Shown here: positions 43,595 to 54,123 of the stretch, one piece after another
Position numbering within the stretch: the stretch's first letter is position 1
Layout: the number at the start of each line of letters is the position of its first letter
Origin: Chlorobium ferrooxidans DSM 13031
GTDB taxonomy: Bacteria > Bacteroidota > Chlorobiia > Chlorobiales > Chlorobiaceae
DNA length: 64,000 nucleotides
Direction of reading: 5' to 3'
Assembly: GCF_000168715.1 (NCBI RefSeq)
Contig: NZ_AASE01000003.1
Location: 62,001-126,000, forward strand
Translations under genes and position numbers: made by a program
Notes under the pieces: generated by a model
Seen by the model: only the letters and a program-made list of their open reading frames with translations
Database searches by the model: none
Told to the model about the DNA's origin: nothing

Positions 43595-45280
43595 TTACAA
43601 TATCTCTTTGTGTAATTCCACAAGCTTGCGACGAAGAACCTTGCCGACCGTGGATTTCGGGAGTGCTGCGATGAATTCGATATGCTTGGGGATTTTGTAT
43701 GCGGCAAGCTCTTTGCGGCAGTGGTCGCGGAGCTCCTCGACTGAAAGCTTGGTGCCGTTGCGCAGTACAACCCAGGCCTTGACCGCCTCTCCCTGGTAGG
43801 GGTCAGGTACTCCTGCAACGCCGACTTCAAGCACCGCCGGGTGGACGGCAATGACCTCTTCAACATCGCGCGGCCAGACCTGGAACCCTCCGGGTTTGAT
43901 GACATCTTTTTTGCGGTCGACAATGAAGAGGTAACCATCTTCATCGAGATAGCCGATATCACCGGTAAAAAGCCAGCCGTCACGCAGAACAAGATCGGTT
44001 TCCAGCGGGTTCTGCCAGTACTCTTTCATGAGCTGTGGAGCACGCATGATAATTTCACCGATTTCATTCTCGCCAAGCACTTCATTACCATGATCCTGCT
44101 CAACAATCCGCACGTCAACATCCGTGACAGGAATACCTACCGAGCCCTGCTTGTAGGTGCCGAGAATCGGGGTAAAAACCGATGCAAGGGCCGATTCAGT
44201 AAGACTGTAGGCATCAATAATCCGTCCGCCGGTCAGCTCTTCAAACCGTTTTTTGGTTTCGAGCAGAAGCGGTGCGGCTCCTGATACACTGAGCTTGACT
44301 GATTTCAGAATCGAATTGTCACTCTTGACCCGGGGATGGTTGATCAGTGCGGTAAAAAGGGTTGGCACTCCGGGCAATACGGCCGGCTTGAGCCTCTTGA
44401 TGGTATGCAGCAGATCATCAAGATCCCTTGGATTCGGCACGAGGGCGAGCGGGTAGCGGGCAACCAGAGCGGCCCCCATGATACCGACCTGGGCATAGAC
44501 GTGAAAGAGAGGCATGTTCAGCAGAATGACATCCTTCCCGTGTTCAAGAATAACACTGAACCATGCGGCAATCTGCATGCCGGTCATCACCAGCCCCTGG
44601 TGGGTTATGACAACACATTTCGGATTACCGGTCGTACCACCGGAAAAAAGAAAAATCGCGGGGTCATCATATCGTACCGGCGGCAGGACGGTTTTAAGAC
44701 CGGCCTGAGCAGCAATCAGCTCCTGCAACGAGTGGTCTCCACGGCGGAGCTGAACCCTGTGACCATCTTTTTTCTCTTTCAGAAGCGTAAAGAGAACCTT
44801 GTTGAGCGGTGAGAGATACTCCTTGATATTGGTGACAATAACCCTTTTCAGGCGTGAAGAGGGCTGCACCTCCTTGATTTTCTCATAAAAAGGGGAGAGG
44901 ACAATAGCGGTCTCTGCACCGCACTCGTTAAGGGTGTGCTCAAACTCATGAACAGTATAGAGCGGATTCATGGGCACTGCAACCGCACCCGCTTTCCATA
45001 TTCCGAGTTCGGAGATCACCATCTGCGGGGAGTTGGGCATGATCAGGGCCACCCGCTCCCCTTTTGCAATACCAAGCGCTCCCAGCGCTCCGGCGAGCAT
45101 ATTGCTCTGACGCTCCAGCTCGATGTAGGAGAGCGCTCGGCCCTTGAAATGCAGCGCGGGATGATCCGGAGACTCCTCAGCCGTCCTCCGGACGACATCA
45201 ATCATGCTCTCTTCCGGGTAAGGATGAAGCGTACGGGGAACTCCCTTGTCGTAATGCCGGAGCCAGGGTTTGGAACTCAT
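43595..45280 (-). CDS. Long-chain acyl-CoA ligase (AMP-forming)
   Basis: A 561-residue ANL-superfamily enzyme that activates fatty acids through acyl-AMP to acyl-CoA. The AMP-binding motif is IFLFSGGTTGNPKCV; others are DAYSLTESALASV, GWLFTGDIGYLDEDGYLFIVDRKKD (read as LFTGDIGYLDEDG and LFIVDRKKDVIKPGGFQVW) and LPKSTVGKVLRRKL with the catalytic lysine. FadD-like, but the chain length preferred cannot be told. ATG 45280 gives the usual beginning. It lies 75 nt downstream of bioA in the same direction. Confidence 0.9.
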   Translation of the reverse strand: MSSKPWLRHYDKGVPRTLHPYPEESMIDVVRRTAEESPDHPALHFKGRALSYIELERQSNMLAGALGALGIAKGERVALIMPNSPQMVISELGIWKAGAVAVPMNPLYTVHEFEHTLNECGAETAIVLSPFYEKIKEVQPSSRLKRVIVTNIKEYLSPLNKVLFTLLKEKKDGHRVQLRRGDHSLQELIAAQAGLKTVLPPVRYDDPAIFLFSGGTTGNPKCVVITHQGLVMTGMQIAAWFSVILEHGKDVILLNMPLFHVYAQVGIMGAALVARYPLALVPNPRDLDDLLHTIKRLKPAVLPGVPTLFTALINHPRVKSDNSILKSVKLSVSGAAPLLLETKKRFEELTGGRIIDAYSLTESALASVFTPILGTYKQGSVGIPVTDVDVRIVEQDHGNEVLGENEIGEIIMRAPQLMKEYWQNPLETDLVLRDGWLFTGDIGYLDEDGYLFIVDRKKDVIKPGGFQVWPRDVEEVIAVHPAVLEVGVAGVPDPYQGEAVKAWVVLRNGTKLSVEELRDHCRKELAAYKIPKHIEFIAALPKSTVGKVLRRKLVELHKEIL

Positions 45281-45355
45281 GGTATATAGAGTGTTGAACT
45301 TACAGATAACGGAAAAAACAGACCGTCTATCGATGAGAAAATGCAAAGCAACAAT

Positions 45356-46648
45356 TTACGCAATAGCTTCCACAACATCACAAACTGCGCGGCAAAGAAG
45401 TGCCAGCTCCTCCTCTTGCATGATGAAGGGCGGCATAAGGTAGATCAGTCGGCCGAATGGACGAACCCAGACCCCCCGGTCGACAAGCTGCTGCTGGACA
45501 ACCCTCATCTCTACCGGGCGATGCAGCTCAACAACTCCAATGGCGCCGAGCACACGCACCTCTGCAACACTCCTGAAGGTGCGGCAGGGTTCGAGCCCTT
45601 TTCGCAGCCCGGACTCAATAGCGGTTACGGCAATCTGCCAGTCATAACTGCCGAGCAGACGGATACTTGCTGAAGCGACCGCACAGGCAAGAGGATTTGC
45701 CATAAAGGTCGGACCGTGCATGAAAAGCCCCGGAGAGCCTGAGCATATTGCCTCCGAAACCCGGGCGGTTGTCACGGTTGCCGCCAGTGTCATGTAGCCG
45801 CCCGTCAGCGCCTTGCCCACACAGATGATATCAGGCACAACTCCTGCATGTTCAAGCGCAAAAAGCTTTCCCGTACGTCCGAATCCTGTAGCTATTTCGT
45901 CGAAAATCAAAAGTACGTCATAACGGTCGCACAACTCCCTGAGTCGCACGAGATAGTGGGGTGAATAAAATCGCATGCCTCCCGCACCCTGAACAACCGG
46001 TTCTAAAATTACTGCGGCAATCTCCCTGTGATGGCCTTCAAGCAGGTTTGCCAATGAGGCAATATCCTCTTCGCTGCATGACTCATGAAACCGGCATGGC
46101 GGCGCATCAGCAAAGAACTGCTGCATGATGACCCCCTGAAAGAGGGTGTGCATGCCGGTGTCCGGATCCGAGACCGACATGGCTGTAAAGGTGTCACCGT
46201 GATAGCCGCTTCGGACTGTCAGCAAACGGTTTTTCCCGCTTTGCCCCAGTGCTGTCCAGTACTGAATGGCCATCTTGATGGCAACTTCAACGGCAACCGA
46301 TCCCGAATCACTGAAAAAGAGTTTCTGCAGGGGTGAAGGGAGCAGAGCGATCAGCTCCCTGGCCAGGGTCACGGCAGGTTCATGGGTGAGGCCGCCGAAC
46401 ATGACATGGCTCATCTGCTGCAGTTGAGCGGTAACCGCCTCATTGAGCACCGGATGATTATAGCCATGGATTGCCGACCACCAGGAGGACATGCCGTCAA
46501 TGAGTCGGCGGCCGTCTTCAAGCTCCAAAAAGACCTCATAGGCACCTCTTACCGGATAGACCGGGAGGGGATCGGTTACCGAAGCATAGGGATGCCAGAT
46601 ATGACGGCGATCGAAATCAAGATCAAGAGAACTCAGGTGTCGAGTCAT
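45356..46648 (-). CDS. bioA: Adenosylmethionine-8-amino-7-oxononanoate aminotransferase
   Basis: BioA (430 residues) uses S-adenosylmethionine as amino donor to make 7,8-diaminopelargonate. PLP-fold features: [64 protein letters not shown] and the PLP lysine in [16 protein letters not shown]. Last gene of the biotin operon, 41 nt after bioD. Confidence 0.96.
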   Translation of the reverse strand: MTRHLSSLDLDFDRRHIWHPYASVTDPLPVYPVRGAYEVFLELEDGRRLIDGMSSWWSAIHGYNHPVLNEAVTAQLQQMSHVMFGGLTHEPAVTLARELIALLPSPLQKLFFSDSGSVAVEVAIKMAIQYWTALGQSGKNRLLTVRSGYHGDTFTAMSVSDPDTGMHTLFQGVIMQQFFADAPPCRFHESCSEEDIASLANLLEGHHREIAAVILEPVVQGAGGMRFYSPHYLVRLRELCDRYDVLLIFDEIATGFGRTGKLFALEHAGVVPDIICVGKALTGGYMTLAATVTTARVSEAICSGSPGLFMHGPTFMANPLACAVASASIRLLGSYDWQIAVTAIESGLRKGLEPCRTFRSVAEVRVLGAIGVVELHRPVEMRVVQQQLVDRGVWVRPFGRLIYLMPPFIMQEEELALLCRAVCDVVEAIA

Positions 46649-46689
46649 ACCGGTGCATGTCTTGTTACAGATTGAAATAGCATGGTTTG

Positions 46690-47364
46690 CTATAAACCAA
46701 GTTGAGTAACCCCGTCGGGATCAAGCGCTCCGTCAAAAATGTTGATGAGCGGAGCCAAAAAGCCCTCTTTATGCAGCCAGTGGCGGATAAGTTCACGGGT
46801 ATCGTCAATGATAAGCTGCTCACTCTCCTGAAAACAGTTGTAGATAACCCCCCTGATGACAATACCCCGTTTCACACATGCCTCGATGGAAAGAATGGTG
46901 TGGTTGATGCTTCCCAGACGGGGTGAGGTAACGAGAATGAGCGGATAGCCTGCGTCCCTGATATAGTCGGCAAAAAGCAGATCGCGCGAAAGAGGAACAA
47001 GCAGCCCTCCGACCCCTTCAAGGAGTACCGGATCGTAACGCTTCTGCAAGGCAAATGTTGCCCTGCGGATCTGCAAAACATCAATTTCCCGCGATGCAAG
47101 CCGGGCCGAGAGATGCGGAGAGGCCGGATAAGGGAAAACATAGGGCGCGGTCAGGCCCTCATTATCTGCATCCTGCAGCCCGATACCCATGATACGGCGG
47201 TGCTCCAGAATATCTTCGGCTACGCCATCACATCCGGTCTGGACTATTTTCTGGGTAATGACCTCCCGTCCCTGCTGCTGAAGGGCTCTGGCGAGAAGTC
47301 CGGTGACATAGGTTTTCCCGATCCCGGTGTCAATGCCGGATATGGCAACAACAGCTCCCTTCAT
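46690..47364 (-). CDS. bioD: ATP-dependent dethiobiotin synthetase
   Basis: BioD (224 residues) closes the ureido ring of dethiobiotin with CO2 and ATP. The P-loop is [31 protein letters not shown] and [17 protein letters not shown] follow. I chose ATG 47364 because its ATGA overlaps the bioC stop; an ATG two codons upstream is also possible. Confidence 0.94.
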   Translation of the reverse strand: MKGAVVAISGIDTGIGKTYVTGLLARALQQQGREVITQKIVQTGCDGVAEDILEHRRIMGIGLQDADNEGLTAPYVFPYPASPHLSARLASREIDVLQIRRATFALQKRYDPVLLEGVGGLLVPLSRDLLFADYIRDAGYPLILVTSPRLGSINHTILSIEACVKRGIVIRGVIYNCFQESEQLIIDDTRELIRHWLHKEGFLAPLINIFDGALDPDGVTQLGL

Positions 47365-48143
47365 GAGCATCTCTTTTTTAAACAGCAGTAAACCGGATGA
47401 TAGGTCAGATAGACACCGTTTTCGCTGGAAAAGGAGTGCCGGTAACGGTCAAGAAAATGCTGGTATCTGCTTTTTGTCCATGAACGGCGAAGAAGCCCGT
47501 TGACCCCTGTATGGCGCATATGGCTGAGTACCGCTTCAGGAGAGCAGAACTCCATGCGCACCTCCTCCTCCCTTGCGGTAATCACATCAAAATACCGGCC
47601 GGCAATCAGTTCGAGCTCCCCGAGAGAGTAATAGCCCAGCCCGCCCCCCTCAATCGTCGATATTTCCCGCATATTCCGGGTACTGAAGGTCGTAAAGGCA
47701 AGCATCCCCCCCGGAAGGAGATGAGCTGCGATTCTGCTGAAAAAGAGGTCGAGATCGACAAGCCACTGCAGTGTGGCATTGGAAACCACAAGATCCAGCT
47801 CCATCGGCAGAGCGTCAAAACGCTCTATATCGCCCGCCAGAAAATGAAACGCTTCAACCGGAAAAGCGTCAAGCACACCGGCTACACAACCACGGCTCTC
47901 TTCAACGAGATCATTGGCGTAGTACTCCCTGATGGTGGTCCGGCTGAGCAGTTCAGCGGTGAATGACCCGGAACCGGACCCAACTTCAAGTACACGGTTG
48001 AAGGCGCATGAGTGGCTCTCCCGACAGACCATCTCCGCCAGCTCCCGAGCCATACGGTTCTGAACAACAGCATGGTTGGCATAACTGGAAAGGCTCCTCT
48101 GGAACCTGTCGCCTACAAGCTGTTTATCTATTTTCTGAAGCAT
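47361..48143 (-). CDS. bioC: Malonyl-ACP O-methyltransferase
   Basis: BioC (260 residues) methylates the free carboxyl of malonyl-ACP so that fatty-acid synthesis can extend it to pimeloyl-ACP methyl ester. SAM-binding motif VLEVGSGSGSFTAELLSR, then FHFLAGDIERFDALP and LDLVVSNATLQWLVDLDLFF. Start ATG 48143 overlaps the end of bioG by 16 nt, so the two are coupled. Confidence 0.92.
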   Translation of the reverse strand: MLQKIDKQLVGDRFQRSLSSYANHAVVQNRMARELAEMVCRESHSCAFNRVLEVGSGSGSFTAELLSRTTIREYYANDLVEESRGCVAGVLDAFPVEAFHFLAGDIERFDALPMELDLVVSNATLQWLVDLDLFFSRIAAHLLPGGMLAFTTFSTRNMREISTIEGGGLGYYSLGELELIAGRYFDVITAREEEVRMEFCSPEAVLSHMRHTGVNGLLRRSWTKSRYQHFLDRYRHSFSSENGVYLTYHPVYCCLKKRCS

Positions 48144-48832
48144 GCGAGCAGCTCCTGCAGGGTACTGAAATGGAAAAAAGGAAAATGTGCCATATCTCCG
48201 ATAATGGTTTGAGGAACACCTCTCCATGCAGCGTACTGCTGCTCTGCCGGAAAAACAAGATCCCTGCCGCCTATGATGGCATGCGAGTATTGCCACTCCG
48301 GAGTGGAAGGCTGACTCCTCGACTGAAAGTGACCGTTCAGTCGTTCAAGCTCTTCCTTCTGCTCAGCAGTATCGCGAGCGGATGCCATGGCTGAAAAGCA
48401 TACGAACGCTTCACTGCTGCCGCACATCCTGCGGTTGAAACGGTTCCGGTTCTCTTCAGAGTAGGATGCGAGTGTTGCCTGAAAAACACCTGGAGGGATA
48501 CCCTTCCTCTCATCTACCGGATAAAGCGTACCGTTAAGAGCAAGGGCACGCTTTATCGGAGGGAGCATAATCTGCTGCGCCGCCCAGACGCCGAAAGACC
48601 AGGCTATAACGGTTATCTCGGTATAGCGGCTTACATCGTCCATAAATCCCACCTCCGGCTCCAGATTCCGATAATCGTAACAGACAAGCATATCCGCATT
48701 AAAATCCTCGTCAACCCCCTCTCTAAGCGACACATCCAGCAGGTGGCGGGCAATCCGGCCATCCATACCCCATCCGTTAAAAAAAAGCAGCAGTTCATCG
48801 GAGCCCTCTTTTCTGAGCCATTCAGTTTTCAT
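48128..48832 (-). CDS. bioG: Pimeloyl-ACP methyl ester esterase BioG
   Basis: BioG (DUF452, about 234 residues) removes the methyl group added by BioC, ending chain extension at pimeloyl-ACP; it replaces BioH of E. coli. Family features are LLLFFNGWGMDG near the start, the nucleophile in VIAWSFGVWAAQQI, and a C-terminal GDMAHFPFF with the catalytic histidine. ATG 48832 lies inside the end of bioF (11-nt overlap). Confidence 0.92.
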   Translation of the reverse strand: MKTEWLRKEGSDELLLFFNGWGMDGRIARHLLDVSLREGVDEDFNADMLVCYDYRNLEPEVGFMDDVSRYTEITVIAWSFGVWAAQQIMLPPIKRALALNGTLYPVDERKGIPPGVFQATLASYSEENRNRFNRRMCGSSEAFVCFSAMASARDTAEQKEELERLNGHFQSRSQPSTPEWQYSHAIIGGRDLVFPAEQQYAAWRGVPQTIIGDMAHFPFFHFSTLQELLACFRK

Positions 48833-49994
48833 GGAGAGCTGCACCTATAAGTTCAGGAAGCCGGGAAAGATCCCCCCACTCAAGAGTAGAACGGAGAGAT
48901 ATACGAATACGGGCGCTCTTTTCCGGAACGGTAGGCGGCCGGACCGGCAGCGCGAGGAACCCGGCATCCCTCAGCTTTGAAGCCAGAGCAATGGCCAGAC
49001 TATTGCCTCCGGTAACAACCGGAACAATATGACTCTCACCGGGCACATCAAGACCGCGCCCGATCAGCTCCCGGCGAAGCTTTGCCGCAAGGTTGAACAG
49101 CGCACGGCGCTCCGAAGCCATGGCGGACTGCCGTTCAAGCGTGAGCAGGCTCCAGCCGAGAACAACCGGAGGAAGCGCCGTGGTAAAAATAAACGAGCGC
49201 ATGGTGTTGATGAGATACTCCCGGACAAGTGAACTCGTCACCGCATAGGCTCCCGTCGAGGCCAGAGCCTTGCCGAAGGTACCGGTAATGATATCAATAT
49301 CCTCCACCACTCCGGCAGTTTCACACAGACCAAGACCCCGCTCTCCGAAGACGCCTACACCGTGAGCCTCATCAATCACAAGCAGGGCTCCGTACCTCTT
49401 TTTGAGTTCAACAAGCCGCGAAAGATCGGCAAGATCCCCGTCCATGCTGAAAACCGATTCGGAGACTATGACTATCTGACGGTACCGGCCTTCTGCTCCT
49501 GCAAGCAGCTCCTCAAGATGATCGTAATCCCTGTGACGGTAGCGCTGGTATGGCGCTTCGGAAATCTTCAGTCCGTCAATGATACTCGCATGGTTGAGCC
49601 GGTCGCTCAACACAAGATCATGGCGGTTGGTGAGTGCAGGAATAATGCCGATGTTGGCATGGTAGCCGCTGTTGAAGACAAGTGCCGCTTCTCGCCGGTA
49701 AAGTGCTGCCAGAGCCCTATCAAGGTGGTCATAGAGCGTATGGTTGCCCGTCAGGAGACGGGAGGATGAGCTGGTCATGGCATAGCCGTTTTCTGCAAGA
49801 GTATCCATGTAACCGGCCAGCAGCATCGGATCATCGCCAAGACCGAGGTAGTCGTTTGAGGAGAGGTTCAAAAGGGTGCTGCCGTGCAAGGTAATCTCTT
49901 TGCCGCTGCGTGCCGTGACAGGAGGAAGCTCCCTGTATCGATCCTGCCGTCGGAGCTCATCGAGTTCGCGCCGGATCCGTTCCTGAAACTGCAT
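48822..49994 (-). CDS. bioF: 8-amino-7-oxononanoate synthase
   Basis: BioF (390 residues) condenses pimeloyl-ACP with alanine. PLP-dependent alpha-oxoamine synthase motifs: LNLSSNDYLGLG, SSSSRLLTGNHTLYDHLD, VSESVFSMDGDLADL, LLVIDEAHGVGVFGERG and the PLP lysine in IITGTFGKALASTGAY. Second structural gene of the operon, 11 nt after bioB. Confidence 0.96.
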   Translation of the reverse strand: MQFQERIRRELDELRRQDRYRELPPVTARSGKEITLHGSTLLNLSSNDYLGLGDDPMLLAGYMDTLAENGYAMTSSSSRLLTGNHTLYDHLDRALAALYRREAALVFNSGYHANIGIIPALTNRHDLVLSDRLNHASIIDGLKISEAPYQRYRHRDYDHLEELLAGAEGRYRQIVIVSESVFSMDGDLADLSRLVELKKRYGALLVIDEAHGVGVFGERGLGLCETAGVVEDIDIITGTFGKALASTGAYAVTSSLVREYLINTMRSFIFTTALPPVVLGWSLLTLERQSAMASERRALFNLAAKLRRELIGRGLDVPGESHIVPVVTGGNSLAIALASKLRDAGFLALPVRPPTVPEKSARIRISLRSTLEWGDLSRLPELIGAALHEN

Positions 49995-50005
49995 GTTCAG
50001 ATACC

Positions 50006-51010
50006 TCAGTTAAAACTTTCGATCTGGCCTGCAAATCTCTGGTCTTCAGCCGTATCGCGCCCCCTGGTTGTAAGATAACCACCGGTCAGAAAACCGTTTG
50101 CACCTGAAAGCATAAGAAGACCCTGAAAATCCTTCATAACCGTCTCCCTGCCGGCAGCAAACTTGATAATTTTATCCGGATGCGCCAGGCGGCAGATAGC
50201 AAAGGTTTTCACGATATCGGCCACAGAGAGCGGCTCTTTTCCCTCAAGCGGAGTACCATCAATCGGCACCAGTACATTGAGCGGTATGACCGATACATCA
50301 AGCTCCTGAAGTGCAAAAATCATGGCAATGCGCTCCTGCATGCTCTCTCCGACACCCATAATGCCACCGCAGCAGACCGAAATATTGTTCTTTCGCAGCC
50401 GTTTGATCGTCTCGATACGCTCTTCAACCGAGTGCGTATCGGCAATCAGATCATGATAGCGGTCGGGTGCAACCTGGATATTGATATTGTAGTGGGAGAT
50501 GCCATGGGCGGCAAGGGCGGCGGCAGGCTCTTCACCGAGAATTCCAAGGGATGCACAGATGTTCAGGGAGGGAAGTTCGGCATGCAGCCGGTCGATCATA
50601 TCAAGCACCCGCTGAAACTCGCCGTTTATCTTTTTATACCCGTAGCCGCTGGTGACAATACCGAAATGGGAAACACCCGAGGAGTAACAGTTGTGCGCTT
50701 CAAGCAGCACCGACTCTTCATCAACCAGATCATAAACCTCAATATCGGCCCGGTTGTGCCGCGACTGGGCGCAGAACTTGCAGTTTTCACCACACACTCC
50801 CGATTTGGCATTCATGATAGAGCAGGAATAAAGAGACTCCTCCTTTGAGGCATAGCGGTTTTTCACCTTGTTTGCCAGCGAGGCGAGATCAAGGGAGAGT
50901 TCTCCCGGTACCGACGCAAGCCGGAGCGCATCAGCTTGTGAAATCGGCTCTCCGGTTTCAAGCACACGGTAAGCTGCAATAATATGAGGATGAAGTGCCT
51001 TCTGGTCCAT
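50006..51010 (-). CDS. bioB: Biotin synthase
   Basis: BioB (334 residues) is a radical-SAM enzyme that inserts sulfur into dethiobiotin. The radical cluster cysteines are C73, C77 and C80 ([13 protein letters not shown]); other signatures include [42 protein letters not shown] and [12 protein letters not shown]. Normal length. 20 nt after birA. Confidence 0.97.
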   Translation of the reverse strand: MDQKALHPHIIAAYRVLETGEPISQADALRLASVPGELSLDLASLANKVKNRYASKEESLYSCSIMNAKSGVCGENCKFCAQSRHNRADIEVYDLVDEESVLLEAHNCYSSGVSHFGIVTSGYGYKKINGEFQRVLDMIDRLHAELPSLNICASLGILGEEPAAALAAHGISHYNINIQVAPDRYHDLIADTHSVEERIETIKRLRKNNISVCCGGIMGVGESMQERIAMIFALQELDVSVIPLNVLVPIDGTPLEGKEPLSVADIVKTFAICRLAHPDKIIKFAAGRETVMKDFQGLLMLSGANGFLTGGYLTTRGRDTAEDQRFAGQIESFN

Positions 51011-51030
51011 AACGGTATTCTTTTTATAAG

Positions 51031-52014
51031 TTAATGGCGTTTTGAAAGATGGGCTTCGCCTGATGACACCAGAACCGTGCCTCCATCATCACCCTCAAGC
51101 ATCAGCTCGCCCCCCTTTGCGATACCCGAAACGGTTCCGCTTATTGTCCGGTTAAACTGCTCAACCATGACAACTCTTGACTGGAGCAGTGAATGTCCTT
51201 CGATGTAGGAGAGCACAAAACCAAGATCCTCTTCAATCAGCCAGCGATCATAAAGTGGCTCAAACTGGTTCAGAAAAGCGGCAAGCAGCTCCGGTTTTGA
51301 AAAGGATCGACCGCACTCCAGAAAGAGCGATGTCGCACGCCCCTCAAGTTCAGCCGGAAACTCTGACTGATTGACATTGATACCGAGCCCGACAACAACG
51401 AAGTGTGTACAATCAGGTTCCGACTGCATTTCACACAGCACGCCGCAAATCTTCTTTTCATTGACGAGAATGTCGTTCGGCCACTTGATCTTCGGCTGAA
51501 GGTCGGGAACAAAGCGGACCAGTGCCCGGTGAAGAGCAACAGCGACAAGCAATGTAAGCTGGGGAACACGCAGGGATGGTACTTCCGGACGCAGAATCAG
51601 GGTGAAGTAGAGATTTTTTCCCGCAGGAGAGTTCCAGCTCCTGCCCATTCTTCCCCTTCCCCCTGTCTGGGAATCGGCAGCAACAACGGTGCCTTCCACA
51701 GAACCCCTGACGGCGAGCGCTTTAGCCTGGAGATTGGTGGAATCGGTAGTTTCGTGATAGAAGAGGTTCCTCCCGAAACATCGTGTCGAAAGAAACGGTT
51801 CCACTTCAGCCGAAACCGCTCTGCCGGTCAGAGCGGTCAGCCGGTATCCCCGGCCTGTTACGGCATCAAGCTGATACCCTTCGCTGCGAAGCAGTCGAAT
51901 GTGCTTCCATACGGCACTTCTGGTTACCCCGAATTCCCGGCAAAGCTCTTCACCCGATAAAAAATCTCCTGAAGTTGCAAGGCGACAGAGAATCTGTGCG
52001 GAGAGATTGTTCAT
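51031..52014 (-). CDS. birA: Biotin operon repressor / biotin-protein ligase
   Basis: A bifunctional BirA of 327 residues. The first ~65 residues form a winged helix ([22 protein letters not shown]), so it can repress; the ligase domain has [20 protein letters not shown] (biotinyl-AMP loop), [18 protein letters not shown] with the catalytic lysine, and GLGINVNQ. The C-terminal SH3-like domain is present. As first gene of the biotin operon it is autoregulated through the operator just upstream. ATG 52014 begins the winged helix. Confidence 0.95.
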   Translation of the reverse strand: MNNLSAQILCRLATSGDFLSGEELCREFGVTRSAVWKHIRLLRSEGYQLDAVTGRGYRLTALTGRAVSAEVEPFLSTRCFGRNLFYHETTDSTNLQAKALAVRGSVEGTVVAADSQTGGRGRMGRSWNSPAGKNLYFTLILRPEVPSLRVPQLTLLVAVALHRALVRFVPDLQPKIKWPNDILVNEKKICGVLCEMQSEPDCTHFVVVGLGINVNQSEFPAELEGRATSLFLECGRSFSKPELLAAFLNQFEPLYDRWLIEEDLGFVLSYIEGHSLLQSRVVMVEQFNRTISGTVSGIAKGGELMLEGDDGGTVLVSSGEAHLSKRH

Positions 52015-52071
52015 ACGATCAGCGGGTCGAATCTGTAATAACGGGGTTACCGGCCGTGTGCTCCGGAGCAA

Positions 52072-52111
52072 ATGTGAACCTGAATTTAGTGCGGGGTTGA
52101 CAACTTTGCAA
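52072..52111 (-). promoter_or_regulatory. BirA operator overlapping the biotin-operon promoter
   Basis: On the minus strand TTGTCAACC-N14-GGTTCACAT (52103-52072) matches the BirA box (TTGTAAACC with about 15 nt to GGTTTACAA). It covers a promoter with TTGCAA (-35, 52111-52106), a 17-nt spacer and TAAATT (-10, 52088-52083). Transcription would start about 60 nt before the birA ATG. Confidence 0.65.
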
Positions 52112-52153
52112 GTGAATAAAAAAGGCGCCCTGCCGGACACCTTTTTTATTCAC
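52112..52153 (-). terminator. Strong terminator after amidase gene
   Basis: A perfect 14-bp stem (52112-52125 with 52140-52153) ending in runs of A and T on both strands, 12 nt past the amidase stop. It isolates the amidase gene from the biotin operon. Confidence 0.85.
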
Positions 52154-52164
52154 GCAATGGCGGT

Positions 52165-53895
52165 TCACTTTCCCATGGAGGCCATGGTAGTGGTTTCGTA
52201 ATTCTTCCGGTAGCTCTCCAGCCCCTTGAAAATACCATAGGCTATTTTGGCCTGCTCCTGACGATCCCGAAGAACGCGCTCTTCGTCGTAGTTCGAGAGG
52301 TATCCAACTTCGACAAGAGCACTCGGCATGGAGGGTGTCCATAAAACCATAAATCCTGCCTGACGAACACCACGACCATTATTGCCCGGAATTTTTTCGA
52401 CCGGCTTGAGAATATCCTGGGCAAGCGAAGTAGACTGCCGGGCAAAGGCGTTCTGCGCCATACTGCTCATAATGAGATGTTCCTCTGAAAACCCTTTATA
52501 CTGCAACTGATAGTCATCCTCCTTGCGGATAACCGAGTTTTCAAACAGAGCCACATCAAGCGCTGCCTGCGTTTTGTGCAGACCGAGAATATAGACCTCG
52601 GAGCCCCGGGCTGATCGATTCGGACTTGCATTGCAGTGAACGCTGATGAAGAGTTTTCCTCCTGCTCGGTTAGCGATCTTCCCCCGTTCATGCAGAGGGA
52701 TGAAGGTGTCATCCTTTCTGGTGTAGATCACGTTCACATCCGGCCAGTTCTGCTCAATAAAGTTTCCGAGATCATGGACAATGTTCAGGACAACATCCTT
52801 CTCCCTGGTACCATTGCCTCCAATAGCTCCGGGATCCTTGCCTCCATGACCGGCGTCAAGAACTACCGTATTGAGTTTCCACTTTTCAACATCCCGATTG
52901 ATAACCCTGGCGATCTGCTCCTCCTTCTCCCTTTTGCGGATCTCCTGCACATCAGCTTTACTGCGGATATAGAGCTGATAACGGTTTTTTTTGGCGTCCC
53001 GCTGAAATTCGACGGAATTAATAATAAACGCCTTGTTGTCGAGCGTGATAGCAAACTGTAATCCGCCACCTTCAAACTGTTTCGGCGTAATGACCCTGAC
53101 AACCCCGCTGCCATAAATTTTCGAAAGCGCATCACCGTCACACTGCCCATTCTGGAGTGAAAAATAGGCCGTTCCCTCGGCATCAGGCTTGAGAAGCGAA
53201 GCCTGGGTTGGAGCGCCGGTGGCAGCAAAGGTTATGATTGCTCCATTTGCACGATTCTCAACTTCAATGCCGGTTATCACTGTTTTTGCCTCTTCAGCTG
53301 ACGCCGTTTTGCGGGCCAGATCATTTTGATCATCACGTTTTACTACGCCTATTGACGCGACTGATTCAGCAAACCGCTTCCCTTTTAGCCAGGCGGTGAT
53401 CCTTCCTGAGGAGTAGCTGTAGACAATCTCCCTGTCAAGCCAGACGGTAAAAAGCCGGCAGGCCTGGGTAACCGGAAGATAGCTCCTTGACTCTATCCGT
53501 ACCGGTGCGGCGTTAAGCTGAATAATTCGTTGCCGACCTTCAGGATCCTTTGAAACAACACTGGCAAAATGGTTGCCGGGCTCAACCCTGCAGCGCGACC
53601 CCGGACTATCCAGCGACTCCTCGATATCATAGGTGCCGCCCTCACTATGAAAGCTCATACGCAACGCCCTGGCCATGGAGCCAATATCCACCATCAGCGT
53701 ATTGCCGCTTCTCATGGCAAGAATCTTGATGGTATAGCGCTGGTCAACACCCATATTTACCTGCACGGGAACCGTTGTCGGGCCGTAGGTGAGTGGTGGA
53801 GATGCTGCAAAAAGCGATAGGGAGAAGAGCTGCAGCAGCGTCACCAGCAGAACCAGAGCGATTCGATATATACTATGACGGATGACGTCAGGCAT
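52165..53895 (-). CDS. Secreted N-acetylmuramoyl-L-alanine amidase (Amidase_3)
   Basis: A 576-residue exported zinc amidase that cuts the lactyl-peptide bond of peptidoglycan. The signal peptide (IALVLLVTLLQLFSLSLFA) is followed by a copper-amine-oxidase N-like beta domain (about 45-170), an AMIN-like region (about 205-330), and the catalytic domain (about 345-565): VVLDAGHGGKDPGAIG with zinc His, a Glu in TREKDVVLNI, FISVHCNAS with the second His, and ALVEVGYLSNYDEE with the catalytic Glu. It resembles AmiC-type cell-separation enzymes but is longer. Divergent from topA. Confidence 0.93.
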   Translation of the reverse strand: MPDVIRHSIYRIALVLLVTLLQLFSLSLFAASPPLTYGPTTVPVQVNMGVDQRYTIKILAMRSGNTLMVDIGSMARALRMSFHSEGGTYDIEESLDSPGSRCRVEPGNHFASVVSKDPEGRQRIIQLNAAPVRIESRSYLPVTQACRLFTVWLDREIVYSYSSGRITAWLKGKRFAESVASIGVVKRDDQNDLARKTASAEEAKTVITGIEVENRANGAIITFAATGAPTQASLLKPDAEGTAYFSLQNGQCDGDALSKIYGSGVVRVITPKQFEGGGLQFAITLDNKAFIINSVEFQRDAKKNRYQLYIRSKADVQEIRKREKEEQIARVINRDVEKWKLNTVVLDAGHGGKDPGAIGGNGTREKDVVLNIVHDLGNFIEQNWPDVNVIYTRKDDTFIPLHERGKIANRAGGKLFISVHCNASPNRSARGSEVYILGLHKTQAALDVALFENSVIRKEDDYQLQYKGFSEEHLIMSSMAQNAFARQSTSLAQDILKPVEKIPGNNGRGVRQAGFMVLWTPSMPSALVEVGYLSNYDEERVLRDRQEQAKIAYGIFKGLESYRKNYETTTMASMGK

Positions 53896-54123
53896 GGTTG
53901 TTATAAAAAGTTTGTTCGAGTAAACATTGCCGCATTACCACAATAGTAATAAAATATTTTTTGTTGACCTGCACTCCCTGTTTTAGCATCAGGAAATAAT
54001 CAGTTAGAACCCGCTCTTAGCGGAACAGTATACGGTGTTAATAGTGGTAAAATTTGTTTTTTGCTCATCAACACCTATCTTTTTCAAAATTTAATTGTAA
54101 CGCTCTTACCTCGGGACTGATCA

